Source: Candidatus Zixiibacteriota bacterium (GTDB taxonomy: Bacteria > Zixibacteria > MSB-5A5 > SM1-73). From it: 23,502 nt of DNA. Of the stretch, positions 15,134 to 21,484 are shown piece by piece. Position 1 is the first letter of the stretch, and each line of letters starts with the position of its first letter. The stretch is from NCBI GenBank assembly GCA_020341875.1, contig CP070839.1, forward strand, positions 1,603,854 through 1,627,355, given 5' to 3'. Under the pieces are notes generated by a model. That model was not told the DNA's origin. It did not search any database and saw nothing but the letters and a program-made list of their open reading frames with translations. The position numbers were made by a program, and so were the translations under genes.

Positions 15134-15799
15134 GTGAGATTCACATTCCCTATATTGATTTCTGGTTGCATACCTATATTTACAGTTTTCTTACTTTCGG
15201 GCTGTTTTTCCACCTTACAGACGGCTAAAACCTCGGACGGATTTTCGTTTACCGGTGGTCTTTATTCTTCTACAATAAAAAGACATGCCTATCCTGAGCC
15301 CCACTATGAGGATCATTATCTGCTAATTTTGATGCCCCGGTACGGAAGGGAAGCCACGGAAAAGAAGGTTGGACTGGAAGCAGGAGTCAGGCTGTTGACT
15401 GATCGAATTGATCGGTCTCAATCGGAGAAATCCGTTTTGCTTATGCTGGAAGAATTCAAGTTACAGATTCCCAGGAACAGGTATCTTGATTTGGCTTTCG
15501 GTGTCGAGTTTTATTTGATCTATCCTGGCAGCATCTTCATTCTCGCCAGTAAGGATTTAAGCAAGACTTTTACATTGTATGGAAGCGGCGAGCTCTTTGG
15601 AGGGCTTTATAGCATAACACTTGGGGAAAACAAAAAGGGATTCTATCAAAAAGTAACCCTAGGTTCTGAAATCAACTTTTACAGACACTTCTCCGCTTTG
15701 ATTGAGATAGAGAATTGGTTTAGCACCGGCTGGGATGCAAGAGAGAACCTACGGTTTGCCGCAGGAGTAAAAGTTATTCCGGGCAAACGGGGTAAATAG
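15134..15799 (+). CDS. Outer-membrane-type lipoprotein, function unknown
   Basis: A 221-residue protein with a lipoprotein signal peptide: hydrophobic residues from about 5 to 22 and a lipobox LSGC with the acylated Cys at 24. The mature part starts FSTLQTAKTSDGFSFTGGLYSS and is followed by alternating hydrophobic/aromatic strands (LDLAFGVEFYLIYP, FTLYGSGELFGGLYS, FYRHFSALIEIENWFS, LRFAAGVKVIP), suggesting a small beta-barrel or beta-rich envelope protein. The GTG start at 15134 is preceded by GAGGGGG at some distance. Base composition is visibly more AT-rich than the flanking spt and acyltransferase genes, and imperfect direct repeats lie on each side, so it may have been inserted between them. 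I do not recognise a family. Confidence 0.7.
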   Translation: MRFTFPILISGCIPIFTVFLLSGCFSTLQTAKTSDGFSFTGGLYSSTIKRHAYPEPHYEDHYLLILMPRYGREATEKKVGLEAGVRLLTDRIDRSQSEKSVLLMLEEFKLQIPRNRYLDLAFGVEFYLIYPGSIFILASKDLSKTFTLYGSGELFGGLYSITLGENKKGFYQKVTLGSEINFYRHFSALIEIENWFSTGWDARENLRFAAGVKVIPGKRGK

Positions 15800-15862
15800 T
15801 CTGGAAAGACCACGAGCAAACATGTCGCAGGGATCGTCTGGTTGTGGTTTTTGCCTCTGTTT

Positions 15863-15895
15863 GGTGTTCTTCAACAGCCTGGAATGAGCGGAGAG
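15863..15895 (+). repeat. Imperfect direct repeat, right copy (before the acyltransferase gene)
   Basis: Begins with the same 11 bases, GGTGTTCTTCA (15863-15873), as the left copy at 15030. It ends about 30 bp before the acyltransferase start codon. Confidence 0.45.
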
Positions 15896-15927
15896 AGAGA
15901 ATACGCCTCCAGGTTGGGGGAATCTGA

Positions 15928-17061
15928 ATGCAGAGTGAAGGACTGAGCATAAGGCGTGTGCAAGCAAAGCGCGACTTCATGGAATTCATCAAATTCCCCT
16001 GGCTAGTCTACAGAAACGACCCCCGCTGGGTTCCCCCTCTGATCGTGGAGAGAAAGGAATTCCTGGACAGGAAGAAGAATCCTTTCTTCAAGCATGCAGA
16101 GGTAGTCTTCTATCTGGCAGAGAGAAATGGAAGAACCGTGGGCAGGATCGCCGGGATAGTCAATCATAATCATGTGGAGTACCATCAGGAGAAAGCCGGA
16201 TTCTTCGGTCTCTTTGAATGCGTGAACGACTACGAGGTCGCGAAAGCACTTTTGGGTAAGGTTCGGGACTGGCTGAGATCCGAAGGAATGGAGATCATGC
16301 GCGGCCCGGCGAATTTCTCCTCTAATGAGGAATGGGGATTCTTGCTGGAGGGCTTCGACTCCCGGCCGGTGATCATGATGACCTACAACCCCCCCTACTA
16401 TCTGGAGTTCGCGGAGAGGTACGGTATGGTGAAGGCCAAGGACCTTTATGCATACTTCATAGATGAAACTTCGTATCCCCCGCAGCGCGTCGTAAAGATG
16501 GCGGAGAGTATCAGAAAGAAACAGAATGTGCGAATTAGAAACATCGACATGAGCGAGTTTGAAAGGGAGGTTGGTGGCATAAAGCAGATCTACAACGCTG
16601 CCTGGAGCAAGAACTGGGGATTCGTCCCCATGACCGATAAGGAATTCGACCACCTGGCAAAGAACTTAAAGCAGATCGTGGATCCTCATATGGTCTTCGT
16701 AGCCGAGGCGGAGGGCAAGCCGGCAGGCTTTTCCCTGGCCTTACCGGATTTCAATCAGGTACTTGCCAGATTGAACGGAAGGCTCTTCCCTCTGGGAATC
16801 CTGAAACTGCTCTGGCACACCAAGATCAGAAACAAGATCGATGGTGTACGCATAATAACCATGGGCGTGATTCCCGAGTTTCAAAAAAGAGGAATCGATA
16901 CGGTTTTCTATGTGCAAACTTTCAACGTGGGGGTCAAGAGAGGATATAGGTGGGCTGAGATGTCCTGGGTTTTGGAGGACAATACCCTGATGAATCGAGT
17001 ACTTGAGCTTCTGGGGGCAAAACTGTATAAGAAGTACAGAATCTACGAGATCAGAATCTAG
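15928..17061 (+). CDS. GNAT-fold N-acyltransferase, candidate bacterial ceramide synthase
   Basis: A 377-residue protein with a C-terminal GNAT domain. The acyl-CoA-binding motif A is VRIITMGVIPEFQKRGID (307-324), and a preceding strand MVFVAEAEGKPAGFSLALP is typical. The N-terminal half (IRRVQAKRDFMEFIKFPWLVY, PRWVPPLI, NPFFKHAEVVFYLAE, GFFGLFECVND, RGPANFSSNEEWGFLLEGFDS, MMTYNPPYY) is shared by a family of long GNAT proteins. From memory, the bacterial ceramide synthase of Caulobacter (CC_1154), which N-acylates the sphingoid base, is a GNAT-fold enzyme of this kind. The nearby spt-like gene makes that role attractive here, but it is inference; another amine or amino-sugar acceptor is possible. 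The start ATG follows GGGGG about nine bases upstream. Confidence 0.72.
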   Translation: MQSEGLSIRRVQAKRDFMEFIKFPWLVYRNDPRWVPPLIVERKEFLDRKKNPFFKHAEVVFYLAERNGRTVGRIAGIVNHNHVEYHQEKAGFFGLFECVNDYEVAKALLGKVRDWLRSEGMEIMRGPANFSSNEEWGFLLEGFDSRPVIMMTYNPPYYLEFAERYGMVKAKDLYAYFIDETSYPPQRVVKMAESIRKKQNVRIRNIDMSEFEREVGGIKQIYNAAWSKNWGFVPMTDKEFDHLAKNLKQIVDPHMVFVAEAEGKPAGFSLALPDFNQVLARLNGRLFPLGILKLLWHTKIRNKIDGVRIITMGVIPEFQKRGIDTVFYVQTFNVGVKRGYRWAEMSWVLEDNTLMNRVLELLGAKLYKKYRIYEIRI

Positions 17062-17157
17062 AGGGCCTGACTTGTACGAAATGCCTTGGTAGTTGCCCGA
17101 TTCATTGGGCGGATTTTCTCTTCTACAAGAAACAGGGAAAACCAAAGGAGGAATTTG

Positions 17158-17469
17158 ATGATCGTCACCACCACACCAACCGTCCAGGGCAAGGAGATAA
17201 AGGAGTATCTGGGCATTGTCACCGGCGAGGCCATAATGGGCGCAAACATTGTCAAGGACATCTTTGCCTCAATAACCGACATTGTGGGAGGCCGTTCCGC
17301 GGCCTACGAAAAGGAACTCACCCGGGCCAGAGACATCGCTGTCAAGGAGATGCAGGAGAATGCTACCCTAGTTGGCGCAAACGCAATTGTGGGAGTGGAC
17401 TTAGACTACGAGACGGTAAGGGAAGGCATGCTCATGGTCACCGTAAGCGGCACCGCGGTGAAGGTCTGA
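17158..17469 (+). CDS. YbjQ/UPF0145 family protein
   Basis: A 103-residue protein of the heavy-metal-binding-domain-like YbjQ (UPF0145) family. Recognisable parts are the N-terminal IVTTTPTVQGKEIKEYLGIVTGEAIMGANIVKD, the middle IVGGRSAAYEKELTRARDIAVKEM, and the C-terminal ATLVGANAIVGVDLDYE and MLMVTVSGTAV. The family forms small beta-rich oligomers of unproven function. A strong ribosome binding site, AAAGGAGG, lies 6 bases before the ATG; a longer frame from 17086 crosses that site and is not used. It follows the acyltransferase by 96 bp and may be the last gene of that group. Confidence 0.88.
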   Translation: MIVTTTPTVQGKEIKEYLGIVTGEAIMGANIVKDIFASITDIVGGRSAAYEKELTRARDIAVKEMQENATLVGANAIVGVDLDYETVREGMLMVTVSGTAVKV

Positions 17470-17680
17470 TTCTGCCCTCAGGGACGAGTCTGTCGCGCTT
17501 TCTCACTGTCTCGGTCAGGCCAATGGAGGTCGTTAAGCTGCTCTACTTCAGTCCGTAAGGTTTTTTCGTTTTTCCCTGTTTTTCCTCGATTTGACCCGTC
17601 GCCGAGCAATAAGGCAACAGAGCTGACAGGAATTCGACACTTCTTGCCCACAATTTCTTGTGCAGCAAAAGATTCAACCC

Positions 17681-17692
17681 TGACAATTGTCA
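17681..17692. promoter_or_regulatory. Perfect 12-bp palindrome, candidate regulator site
   Basis: TGACAATTGTCA is a perfect palindrome centred about 198 bp upstream of the predicted sigma54 transcription start. The protein that binds it is unknown. Confidence 0.4.
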
Positions 17693-17718
17693 CTTTTCAC
17701 TCGAAAGAATTCTTCGGT

Positions 17719-17740
17719 AATTCGTGAATATTTACGAATT
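17719..17740. promoter_or_regulatory. 22-bp near-perfect palindrome, candidate sigma54 enhancer site
   Basis: AATTCGT at the left end and ACGAATT at the right end flank an AATATT centre; 20 of 22 positions are symmetric. The centre is about 155 bp before the predicted sigma54 start, inside the range where activators of sigma54 promoters bind. An adjacent AAGAATTCTT palindrome (17706-17715) lies just to its left. Confidence 0.5.
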
Positions 17741-17857
17741 TTCCCGTTCAGCGAGGCATAAGGGGAGCGGGAGCACACTTGGGATGTCCATATGTAAGCT
17801 ATTTCACAGCAACCGTTTAAGGTGTGTTTTATCCGTTGTGTGCAGGATTTGACCAAT

Positions 17858-17874
17858 TTGGCATGACTCTTGCT
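17858..17874 (+). promoter_or_regulatory. Sigma54 (RpoN) promoter
   Basis: TTGGCATGACTCTTGCT matches the -24/-12 consensus YTGGCACGRNNNTTGCW at all specified positions but one (T for C at 17864). It has the invariant GG and GC exactly ten bases apart (17860-17861 and 17872-17873). The predicted start is near 17885. It reads towards the epimerase gene about 250 bp away, with a GC-rich hairpin in between. Confidence 0.7.
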
Positions 17875-17884
17875 ATACCGAAAG

Positions 17885-17964
17885 ATTGCATTTCTTTCCT
17901 TCTTTCAAGTAAAACAGCCCCTTCCAGGAGCCCGGCATCCTCGCCGGGCTCCTCGGACCCCTTT
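17885..17964 (+). ncRNA. Possible sigma54-driven small RNA or leader ending in a GC-rich hairpin
   Basis: From the predicted sigma54 start the sequence has no start codon with a ribosome binding site. About 40 bases later it reaches a perfect 11-bp stem: AGGAGCCCGGC (17926-17936) with GCCGGGCTCCT (17943-17953) and a 6-base loop. CGGACCCCTTTT follows, a short T-run placed later than usual for an intrinsic terminator. This could be a short RNA of about 80 bases, or an attenuator in the leader of the epimerase gene. No known RNA family is recognised. Confidence 0.35.
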
Positions 17965-18042
17965 TAGCAGACTCCTGGTTCTGTCATAAAGGCATAGTGC
18001 ATTTAGGTGAGCTGTAAGGCAATAAAAACTAAATCCTTCATG

Positions 18043-18071
18043 TTGACTTTGAGGCGAAACTCGACTATAAT
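18043..18071 (+). promoter_or_regulatory. Sigma70-type promoter of the epimerase gene
   Basis: TTGACT (18043-18048) and a perfect TATAAT (18066-18071) are separated by 17 bases. The expected start near 18078 gives a leader of about 55 bases before the GTG at 18134. The epimerase gene therefore seems to have both a sigma70 and a distal sigma54 promoter. Confidence 0.75.
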
Positions 18072-18133
18072 TCCTGTCCGGCAGGCGAGGATCAGCACGG
18101 AACGAACATTCTCTTCTGGTAGGAGGATAACTG

Positions 18134-19081
18134 GTGAAGATCATACTAACCGGCGGAGCCGGTTTCATCGGTTCAAACGTGGCTGACAGGTTTATCAGGG
18201 AGGGTCACGAGGTCGCCGTGATTGATAATCTGTCCACCGGCGTGGAGTCCAACGTCAACAGAAAGGCCAGATTCCTCAAGGTGGACATCAGAAGCGCGGT
18301 GATAGACAAGATCTTCGAGAGGATCAAGCCAGACATTCTCTGCCACCACGCCGCTCAGATAGACGTGCGAAAATCTACTGATGATCCGATCTTCGATGCA
18401 GACGTAAATATCCTCGGCAGTCTGAATCTGCTGAATGCCTGCGTTAAGCATAAGGTGAAGAAAGTGGTTTTCGCCTCCACCGGCGGTGCCATTTATGGAG
18501 AGCAGGATTATTTCCCAGCCGATGAAAAGCATCCTGCACGACCTCTCTCCCCCTATGGCGTGACCAAGCTCACCATCGAGAAGTACCTTCACTTCTACCG
18601 TGAAACTCACGGGTTGGAGTACATCTCGCTCCGGTATGCCAACGTTTATGGACCACGACAGAATCCTTTCGGCGAAGCCGGAGTGGTCGCGATTTTCGCC
18701 GAGAGACTCCTGTCCGGTAAGAGGGCCGTCATTCACGGAGATGGAAAGCGCACCAGAGATTTTGTGTTTGTGGACGACGTGGTTAAAGCCAATCTCCTGG
18801 CTTTGGGCTATCCCAAGAGTGACGTTTTCAACATAGGAACCGGCATCGAGACGGACATAAACTCAATCTTCAGGATGCTCAAGAAGGCGACCGGTTCAAA
18901 GCAAAACGAGATTCACGCTCCGCCGAAGCCTGGAGAACAGGACAGAAGCGTATTGGATTGCGCCAGGGCGGAAGGATTTCTCAAATGGAAGCCTAAGTGT
19001 AAGCTGTCGGAAGGAATGGCCAGGACAGTGGAGTTCTTTCAAAAAACCAAGAGGCAAGTTGCGACCAACGCTCAGGTTTAG
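18134..19081 (+). CDS. NAD-dependent sugar epimerase/dehydratase (UDP-glucose 4-epimerase type)
   Basis: A 315-residue extended short-chain dehydrogenase that interconverts nucleotide sugars, probably UDP-glucose/UDP-galactose or their N-acetyl forms, for envelope polysaccharide. The NAD-binding GGAGFIGS is at 7-14 with D31 (VIDNLSTG) selecting NAD; DILCHHAAQ is at 67-75; catalytic S115/T116 are in ASTGGAIYGE and Y141/K145 in SPYGVTK; RYANVYGPRQ and DFVFVDDVVKANLLAL are typical of GalE-like members. The GTG start has AGGAGG seven bases before it. It lies downstream of two promoters of different sigma classes. It is not obviously a ceramide reductase (CerR-type), although both belong to the same superfamily, so it should not be counted as part of the lipid pathway without further evidence. 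Confidence 0.9.
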   Translation: MKIILTGGAGFIGSNVADRFIREGHEVAVIDNLSTGVESNVNRKARFLKVDIRSAVIDKIFERIKPDILCHHAAQIDVRKSTDDPIFDADVNILGSLNLLNACVKHKVKKVVFASTGGAIYGEQDYFPADEKHPARPLSPYGVTKLTIEKYLHFYRETHGLEYISLRYANVYGPRQNPFGEAGVVAIFAERLLSGKRAVIHGDGKRTRDFVFVDDVVKANLLALGYPKSDVFNIGTGIETDINSIFRMLKKATGSKQNEIHAPPKPGEQDRSVLDCARAEGFLKWKPKCKLSEGMARTVEFFQKTKRQVATNAQV

Positions 19082-19135
19082 TTGAAATGGCCAATCTTGT
19101 CACTGAAACTGAATCGTGCGTGAAGATGGTGGAGT

Positions 19136-19195
19136 GCACCAGCTTGTCGTAGCGAAGCGGAGACCCCGACTCTGCGGGGCTGGTGCGGCTTTTCT
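19136..19195 (+). terminator. Stem-loop, probable terminator after the epimerase gene
   Basis: GCACCAGC (19136-19143) pairs with GCTGGTGC (19179-19186). It encloses an inner CCCCG/CGGGG hairpin (19164-19168 with 19175-19179, sharing one base with the outer stem). TTTTCTT follows a few bases later (from 19190). The loop is branched and long, so it may instead be a repeat-like structured element. Confidence 0.45.
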
Positions 19196-19211
19196 TACAG
19201 CAGAAGAAATC

Positions 19212-19229
19212 GCGAAAGCGAGCTTTCGC
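19212..19229. repeat. Short hairpin before the metallohydrolase gene
   Basis: GCGAAAG (19212-19218) pairs with CTTTCGC (19223-19229) around a CGAG loop, 25 bases before the start codon of the next gene. It could influence its translation. Confidence 0.35.
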
Positions 19230-19253
19230 CCTCCTCAAAGACGGTCAGAGCGA

Positions 19254-20033
19254 ATGAGCAGTTCCCGTATCACAGTGCTGGGTTCTTCTTCAGGGATGCC
19301 TTCCCCTACCCGTTTCTGTTCTTCCTTCCTCTTTCAGACCGAGAAGTTGAACTTCCTCTTGGATTGTGGGCCGGGCGTCAGTTTCTCTATCCTAAGGCAC
19401 AGGATTGACCCGGAATTGATCGACTCGATCTTCATCTCCCACTGCCACACGGATCACATCGGGGGACTCTTTCTCTTAGTCCAGATGATGCACCTTCTGC
19501 AGAGAAGACGCCCCGTAAACGTCTACCTTCCCGAGGAAGCCGTCACGGGCGTGCGAAACTACCTGAACACCTGCTATCTCTTTCCTGAGAGAATCACACC
19601 AAGGCTCATCCTTCATCCGGTGACACCAGATTTCAGGTTTGAGGAGGAAAGTGTCACCATCCGAGTCGTCGCAAATCGCCATCTTATGGGCAATGAGAGC
19701 GTGATCCGAGAGCTGAATTATCCCAATAAGATGCAGAGCTTCTGCTACGTTGTGGATGTGTCCGGGAAGAGAATGGTCTATTCCGGAGACATCGAATCTT
19801 CAGGTGATCTGGTCAACATCATAAGCGATGCTGACCTGTTGATCAGCGAGTGCTTTCATGCCACGGTGGACGAGCTGCTTCCACTGGCGTTGGAGAAGCA
19901 TGTCAAGTCGGTATTGCTCACCCATATCCCTCCCGAATTGGAAGGGAAGGAGCAGGAGATTCTGCAGAGGGCTCGAAAGGCGGGTTTTGAGAAACTCACC
20001 ATCGCCCACGACGGTCTGTTGATGGAGGTTTGA
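19254..20033 (+). CDS. RNase Z-like metallo-beta-lactamase-fold hydrolase
   Basis: A 259-residue protein of the metallo-beta-lactamase superfamily, RNase Z/ElaC-like branch. Metal ligands: H63, H65, D67 and H68 in SHCHTDHIGG (residues 62-71), H143 in ANRHLMG, D179 in VYSGDIES, and H224 in LLTHIPPE; SECFH (198-202) is the family's post-metal motif. RNase Z removes 3' trailers from pre-tRNA, but the long exosite arm of true RNase Z is not evident, so a phosphodiesterase of other substrate is equally possible. I start at the ATG at 19254 because the family similarity begins there (MSSSRITVLGSSSGMP); a frame extending to 19116 runs through hairpin sequence and is unlikely. Confidence 0.85.
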   Translation: MSSSRITVLGSSSGMPSPTRFCSSFLFQTEKLNFLLDCGPGVSFSILRHRIDPELIDSIFISHCHTDHIGGLFLLVQMMHLLQRRRPVNVYLPEEAVTGVRNYLNTCYLFPERITPRLILHPVTPDFRFEEESVTIRVVANRHLMGNESVIRELNYPNKMQSFCYVVDVSGKRMVYSGDIESSGDLVNIISDADLLISECFHATVDELLPLALEKHVKSVLLTHIPPELEGKEQEILQRARKAGFEKLTIAHDGLLMEV

Positions 20034-20469
20034 AGCCTAAGGGTTTGTCTGACTCAAGTCGCCGGGCATTGCTGATTTGATGACGTCTGGGAACCCCCGT
20101 TTCCGCTTGGCCTGTCGGAGACGTGACCGGTGATGCCTAAGGCCCGCTTCCACCCGGTAATTCCCCTTAGTACTTTCGGTACAGCGGTATTCTTCCCCTG
20201 AAGCGGTGTGCCGCGGCATTATTCCGTCGCCTGAGAATGTGAACGCCGCCCTCTGGTAGGTAAGGCATTGAAAATCAAAAAGATGCGTGACGGAAGCCTG
20301 GTTCGGTTGCGTCCGTCCCGAGAGTCGACCTCAGGACCCGATGCTCGGGACGGATATCCTAAACGGGGCAGTCTGGGTCACTAACCCGTTTATTCACAAT
20401 TAATTAGAGAATGCGGCCCTTGTCTCCGGCGAACACAGGGCAAAAATTCCGAGAAGATGCAAATCTTAC
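20034..20469. other. Non-coding stretch upstream of rpsU, rich in inverted repeats
   Basis: About 436 bp before the rpsU promoter hold no gene I can support. They contain several inverted repeats: GGCAT/ATGCC enclosing ACGTCT/AGACGT around 20067-20141, GCGG/CCGC at 20203-20214, a long stem at 20312-20354, and another at 20361-20391. A structured RNA is possible. I looked for the signature motifs of SRP RNA, tmRNA, RNase P and 6S RNA and did not find them. Confidence 0.45.
20312..20354. terminator. Strong 11-bp stem-loop upstream of rpsU
   Basis: TCCGTCCCGAG (20312-20322) is perfectly complementary to CTCGGGACGGA (20344-20354) around a 21-base loop. GACGGA at 20289-20294 could compete for the left arm, giving two mutually exclusive folds. 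No T-run follows, so it is not a classic intrinsic terminator. A further AAACGGG/CCCGTTT stem (20361-20367 with 20385-20391) lies directly after it. Confidence 0.4.
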
Positions 20470-20498
20470 TTGACAAGATAGGGTTAGTCTCGTATACT
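20470..20498 (+). promoter_or_regulatory. Strong sigma70-type promoter of rpsU-yqeY
   Basis: A perfect TTGACA (20470-20475) and TATACT (20493-20498) are separated by 17 bases. The transcript would start near 20505, about 48 bases before the rpsU ATG. Confidence 0.75.
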
Positions 20499-20524
20499 AC
20501 TCTGAGAAAGGAGTTGATGTTTTT

Positions 20525-20551
20525 ATGAGATGGAAAGGGGGTTTGAGATGA
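20525..20551 (+). CDS. Possible 8-codon leader peptide in front of rpsU
   Basis: A frame encoding MRWKGGLR runs from an ATG with AAAGGAG 11 bases upstream and stops one base before the rpsU start codon. The rpsU ribosome binding site (AAAGGGGG) lies inside it, so its translation could couple to that of rpsU. It is very short and may be chance. Confidence 0.2.
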   Translation: MRWKGGLR

Positions 20552-20552
20552 G

Positions 20553-20738
20553 ATGACCAACGTGATAGTTCGGCGCGATGAGACCTTCGAGAAGGCCTTG
20601 CGCAGGTTCAATAAATCCTGCGAGAAGGCGGGTATCTTGGCTGATATCAAGAAACACCAGCACTTCGAGAAACCATCCGAACGTCGCAAAAGAAGGCTGG
20701 CCGCGGCAAGAAGAAAGAGTCGTCGAAGAGAGGAATAG
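20553..20738 (+). CDS. rpsU: 30S ribosomal protein S21
   Basis: A 61-residue basic protein of the small ribosomal subunit, needed for initiation. The sequence TNVIVRRDETFEKALRRFNKSCEKAGILADIKKHQHFEKPSERRKRR is characteristic of S21, followed by an Arg/Lys-rich tail. The ATG at 20553 has AAAGGGGG upstream. yqeY begins 6 bp after its stop, so the two are one transcription unit. This matches the common bacterial arrangement rpsU-yqeY, but the dnaG and rpoD genes that often follow are absent here. Confidence 0.96.
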   Translation: MTNVIVRRDETFEKALRRFNKSCEKAGILADIKKHQHFEKPSERRKRRLAAARRKSRRREE

Positions 20739-20744
20739 CGGTTC

Positions 20745-21275
20745 ATGGCAGATCAGGCAAAGCCAAAAGGTGATTCCTCCATTAAGAAGAGGATCGATGA
20801 TGACCTAAAGGAGGCTCTCAAAAGCAAGGACTCCCTGACGCTTAACGTTCTCCGCATGCTAAAATCGGAGATCCGGTACAAGGAGATAGAGAAGGGCTCC
20901 GAACTCTCAGACGATGACGTGATTTCGGTCCTGTCTACGGCGATCAAAAAGCGAAAGGACTCGATTCAGCAGTTTGAAAAGGGTGGAAGGGACGATCTGG
21001 CCTCCAGGGAAAAGGAGGAGTTGGCGGTAGTCACAAAGTACATGCCCGAGCAGTTGGGCGATGAGGAGTTATCGCAGATCATCAGCCAGGCCATAAGCGA
21101 GGAGGAAGCCAGCGGCCCCTCCGACTTAGGCAAGGTGATGAAGCTGGTCATGCCAAAGGTTCGGGGAAGAGCCGACGGGAAAAAAGTCAATCAGATGGTC
21201 TCTTCCCAACTGCAGTCCATCTCAAAGCTGAGTGAGGATGTTTGCTTAAAAAGAGAGCGGGATGATGTAGCTTAA
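20745..21275 (+). CDS. yqeY: YqeY/GatB-related domain protein
   Basis: A 176-residue protein related to the tRNA-binding C-terminal domain of the amidotransferase subunit GatB. Family motifs: an N-terminal IKKRIDDDLKEALKSKDSLTLNVLRMLKSEIRYKEIEKG, the central DVISVLSTAIKKRKDSIQQFEKGGRDDLASREKEELAVVTKYMPEQL, and the C-terminal GPSDLGKVMKLVMPKVRGRADGKKVNQMV. Typical YqeY ends at about 150 residues; this one has a roughly 20-residue extension. Its exact role in tRNA or translation is not established. The ribosome binding site AGAGAGGAA lies within the end of rpsU. Transcription probably stops at the terminator just downstream. Confidence 0.93.
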   Translation: MADQAKPKGDSSIKKRIDDDLKEALKSKDSLTLNVLRMLKSEIRYKEIEKGSELSDDDVISVLSTAIKKRKDSIQQFEKGGRDDLASREKEELAVVTKYMPEQLGDEELSQIISQAISEEEASGPSDLGKVMKLVMPKVRGRADGKKVNQMVSSQLQSISKLSEDVCLKRERDDVA

Positions 21276-21284
21276 AGCAAACGG

Positions 21285-21313
21285 ATTTTGCACAATCCAA
21301 TCCGGTGCAAAAT
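21285..21313. repeat. Perfect 9-bp hairpin just after yqeY
   Basis: ATTTTGCAC (21285-21293) pairs with GTGCAAAAT (21305-21313) around an 11-base loop, ten bases after the yqeY stop. No T-run follows. It may protect the transcript 3' end or act with the terminator just downstream. Confidence 0.45.
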
Positions 21314-21337
21314 GACGGTCAAAAAACTCATTCCAAG

Positions 21338-21385
21338 GACGACACGTCCCCGATGGAAAACCGAGGTGACGTGTTGTCTTTTTTT
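21338..21385 (+). terminator. Intrinsic terminator of rpsU-yqeY
   Basis: GACGACACGTC (21338-21348) pairs with GACGTGTTGTC (21368-21378; one G-U pair), followed at once by seven T residues (21379-21385). This is the clearest intrinsic terminator in the window and separates yqeY from cvpA. Confidence 0.85.
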
Positions 21386-21484
21386 GTGTGCCTCAAAAAT
21401 ACGTAAGTAAGGAAGGAACTGATCCTGAGCCAGCCGCGAGAACGACGGATGAGTGAAAAGTAGAGAAAAAAAGAGAGGGGAGAG

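Noticed and set aside
18134..19081. Epimerase gene as the ceramide reductase (CerR) of a sphingolipid operon
   Set aside because: Its motifs are those of GalE-type nucleotide-sugar epimerases, and it is separated from the acyltransferase by ybjQ and a regulatory region with its own promoters.
20037..20219. 60-codon minus-strand frame in the region before rpsU
   Set aside because: It runs through inverted repeats and has no protein-like features.
20034..20469. SRP RNA, tmRNA, RNase P RNA or 6S RNA
   Set aside because: The characteristic conserved motifs of these RNAs were looked for on both strands and not found.
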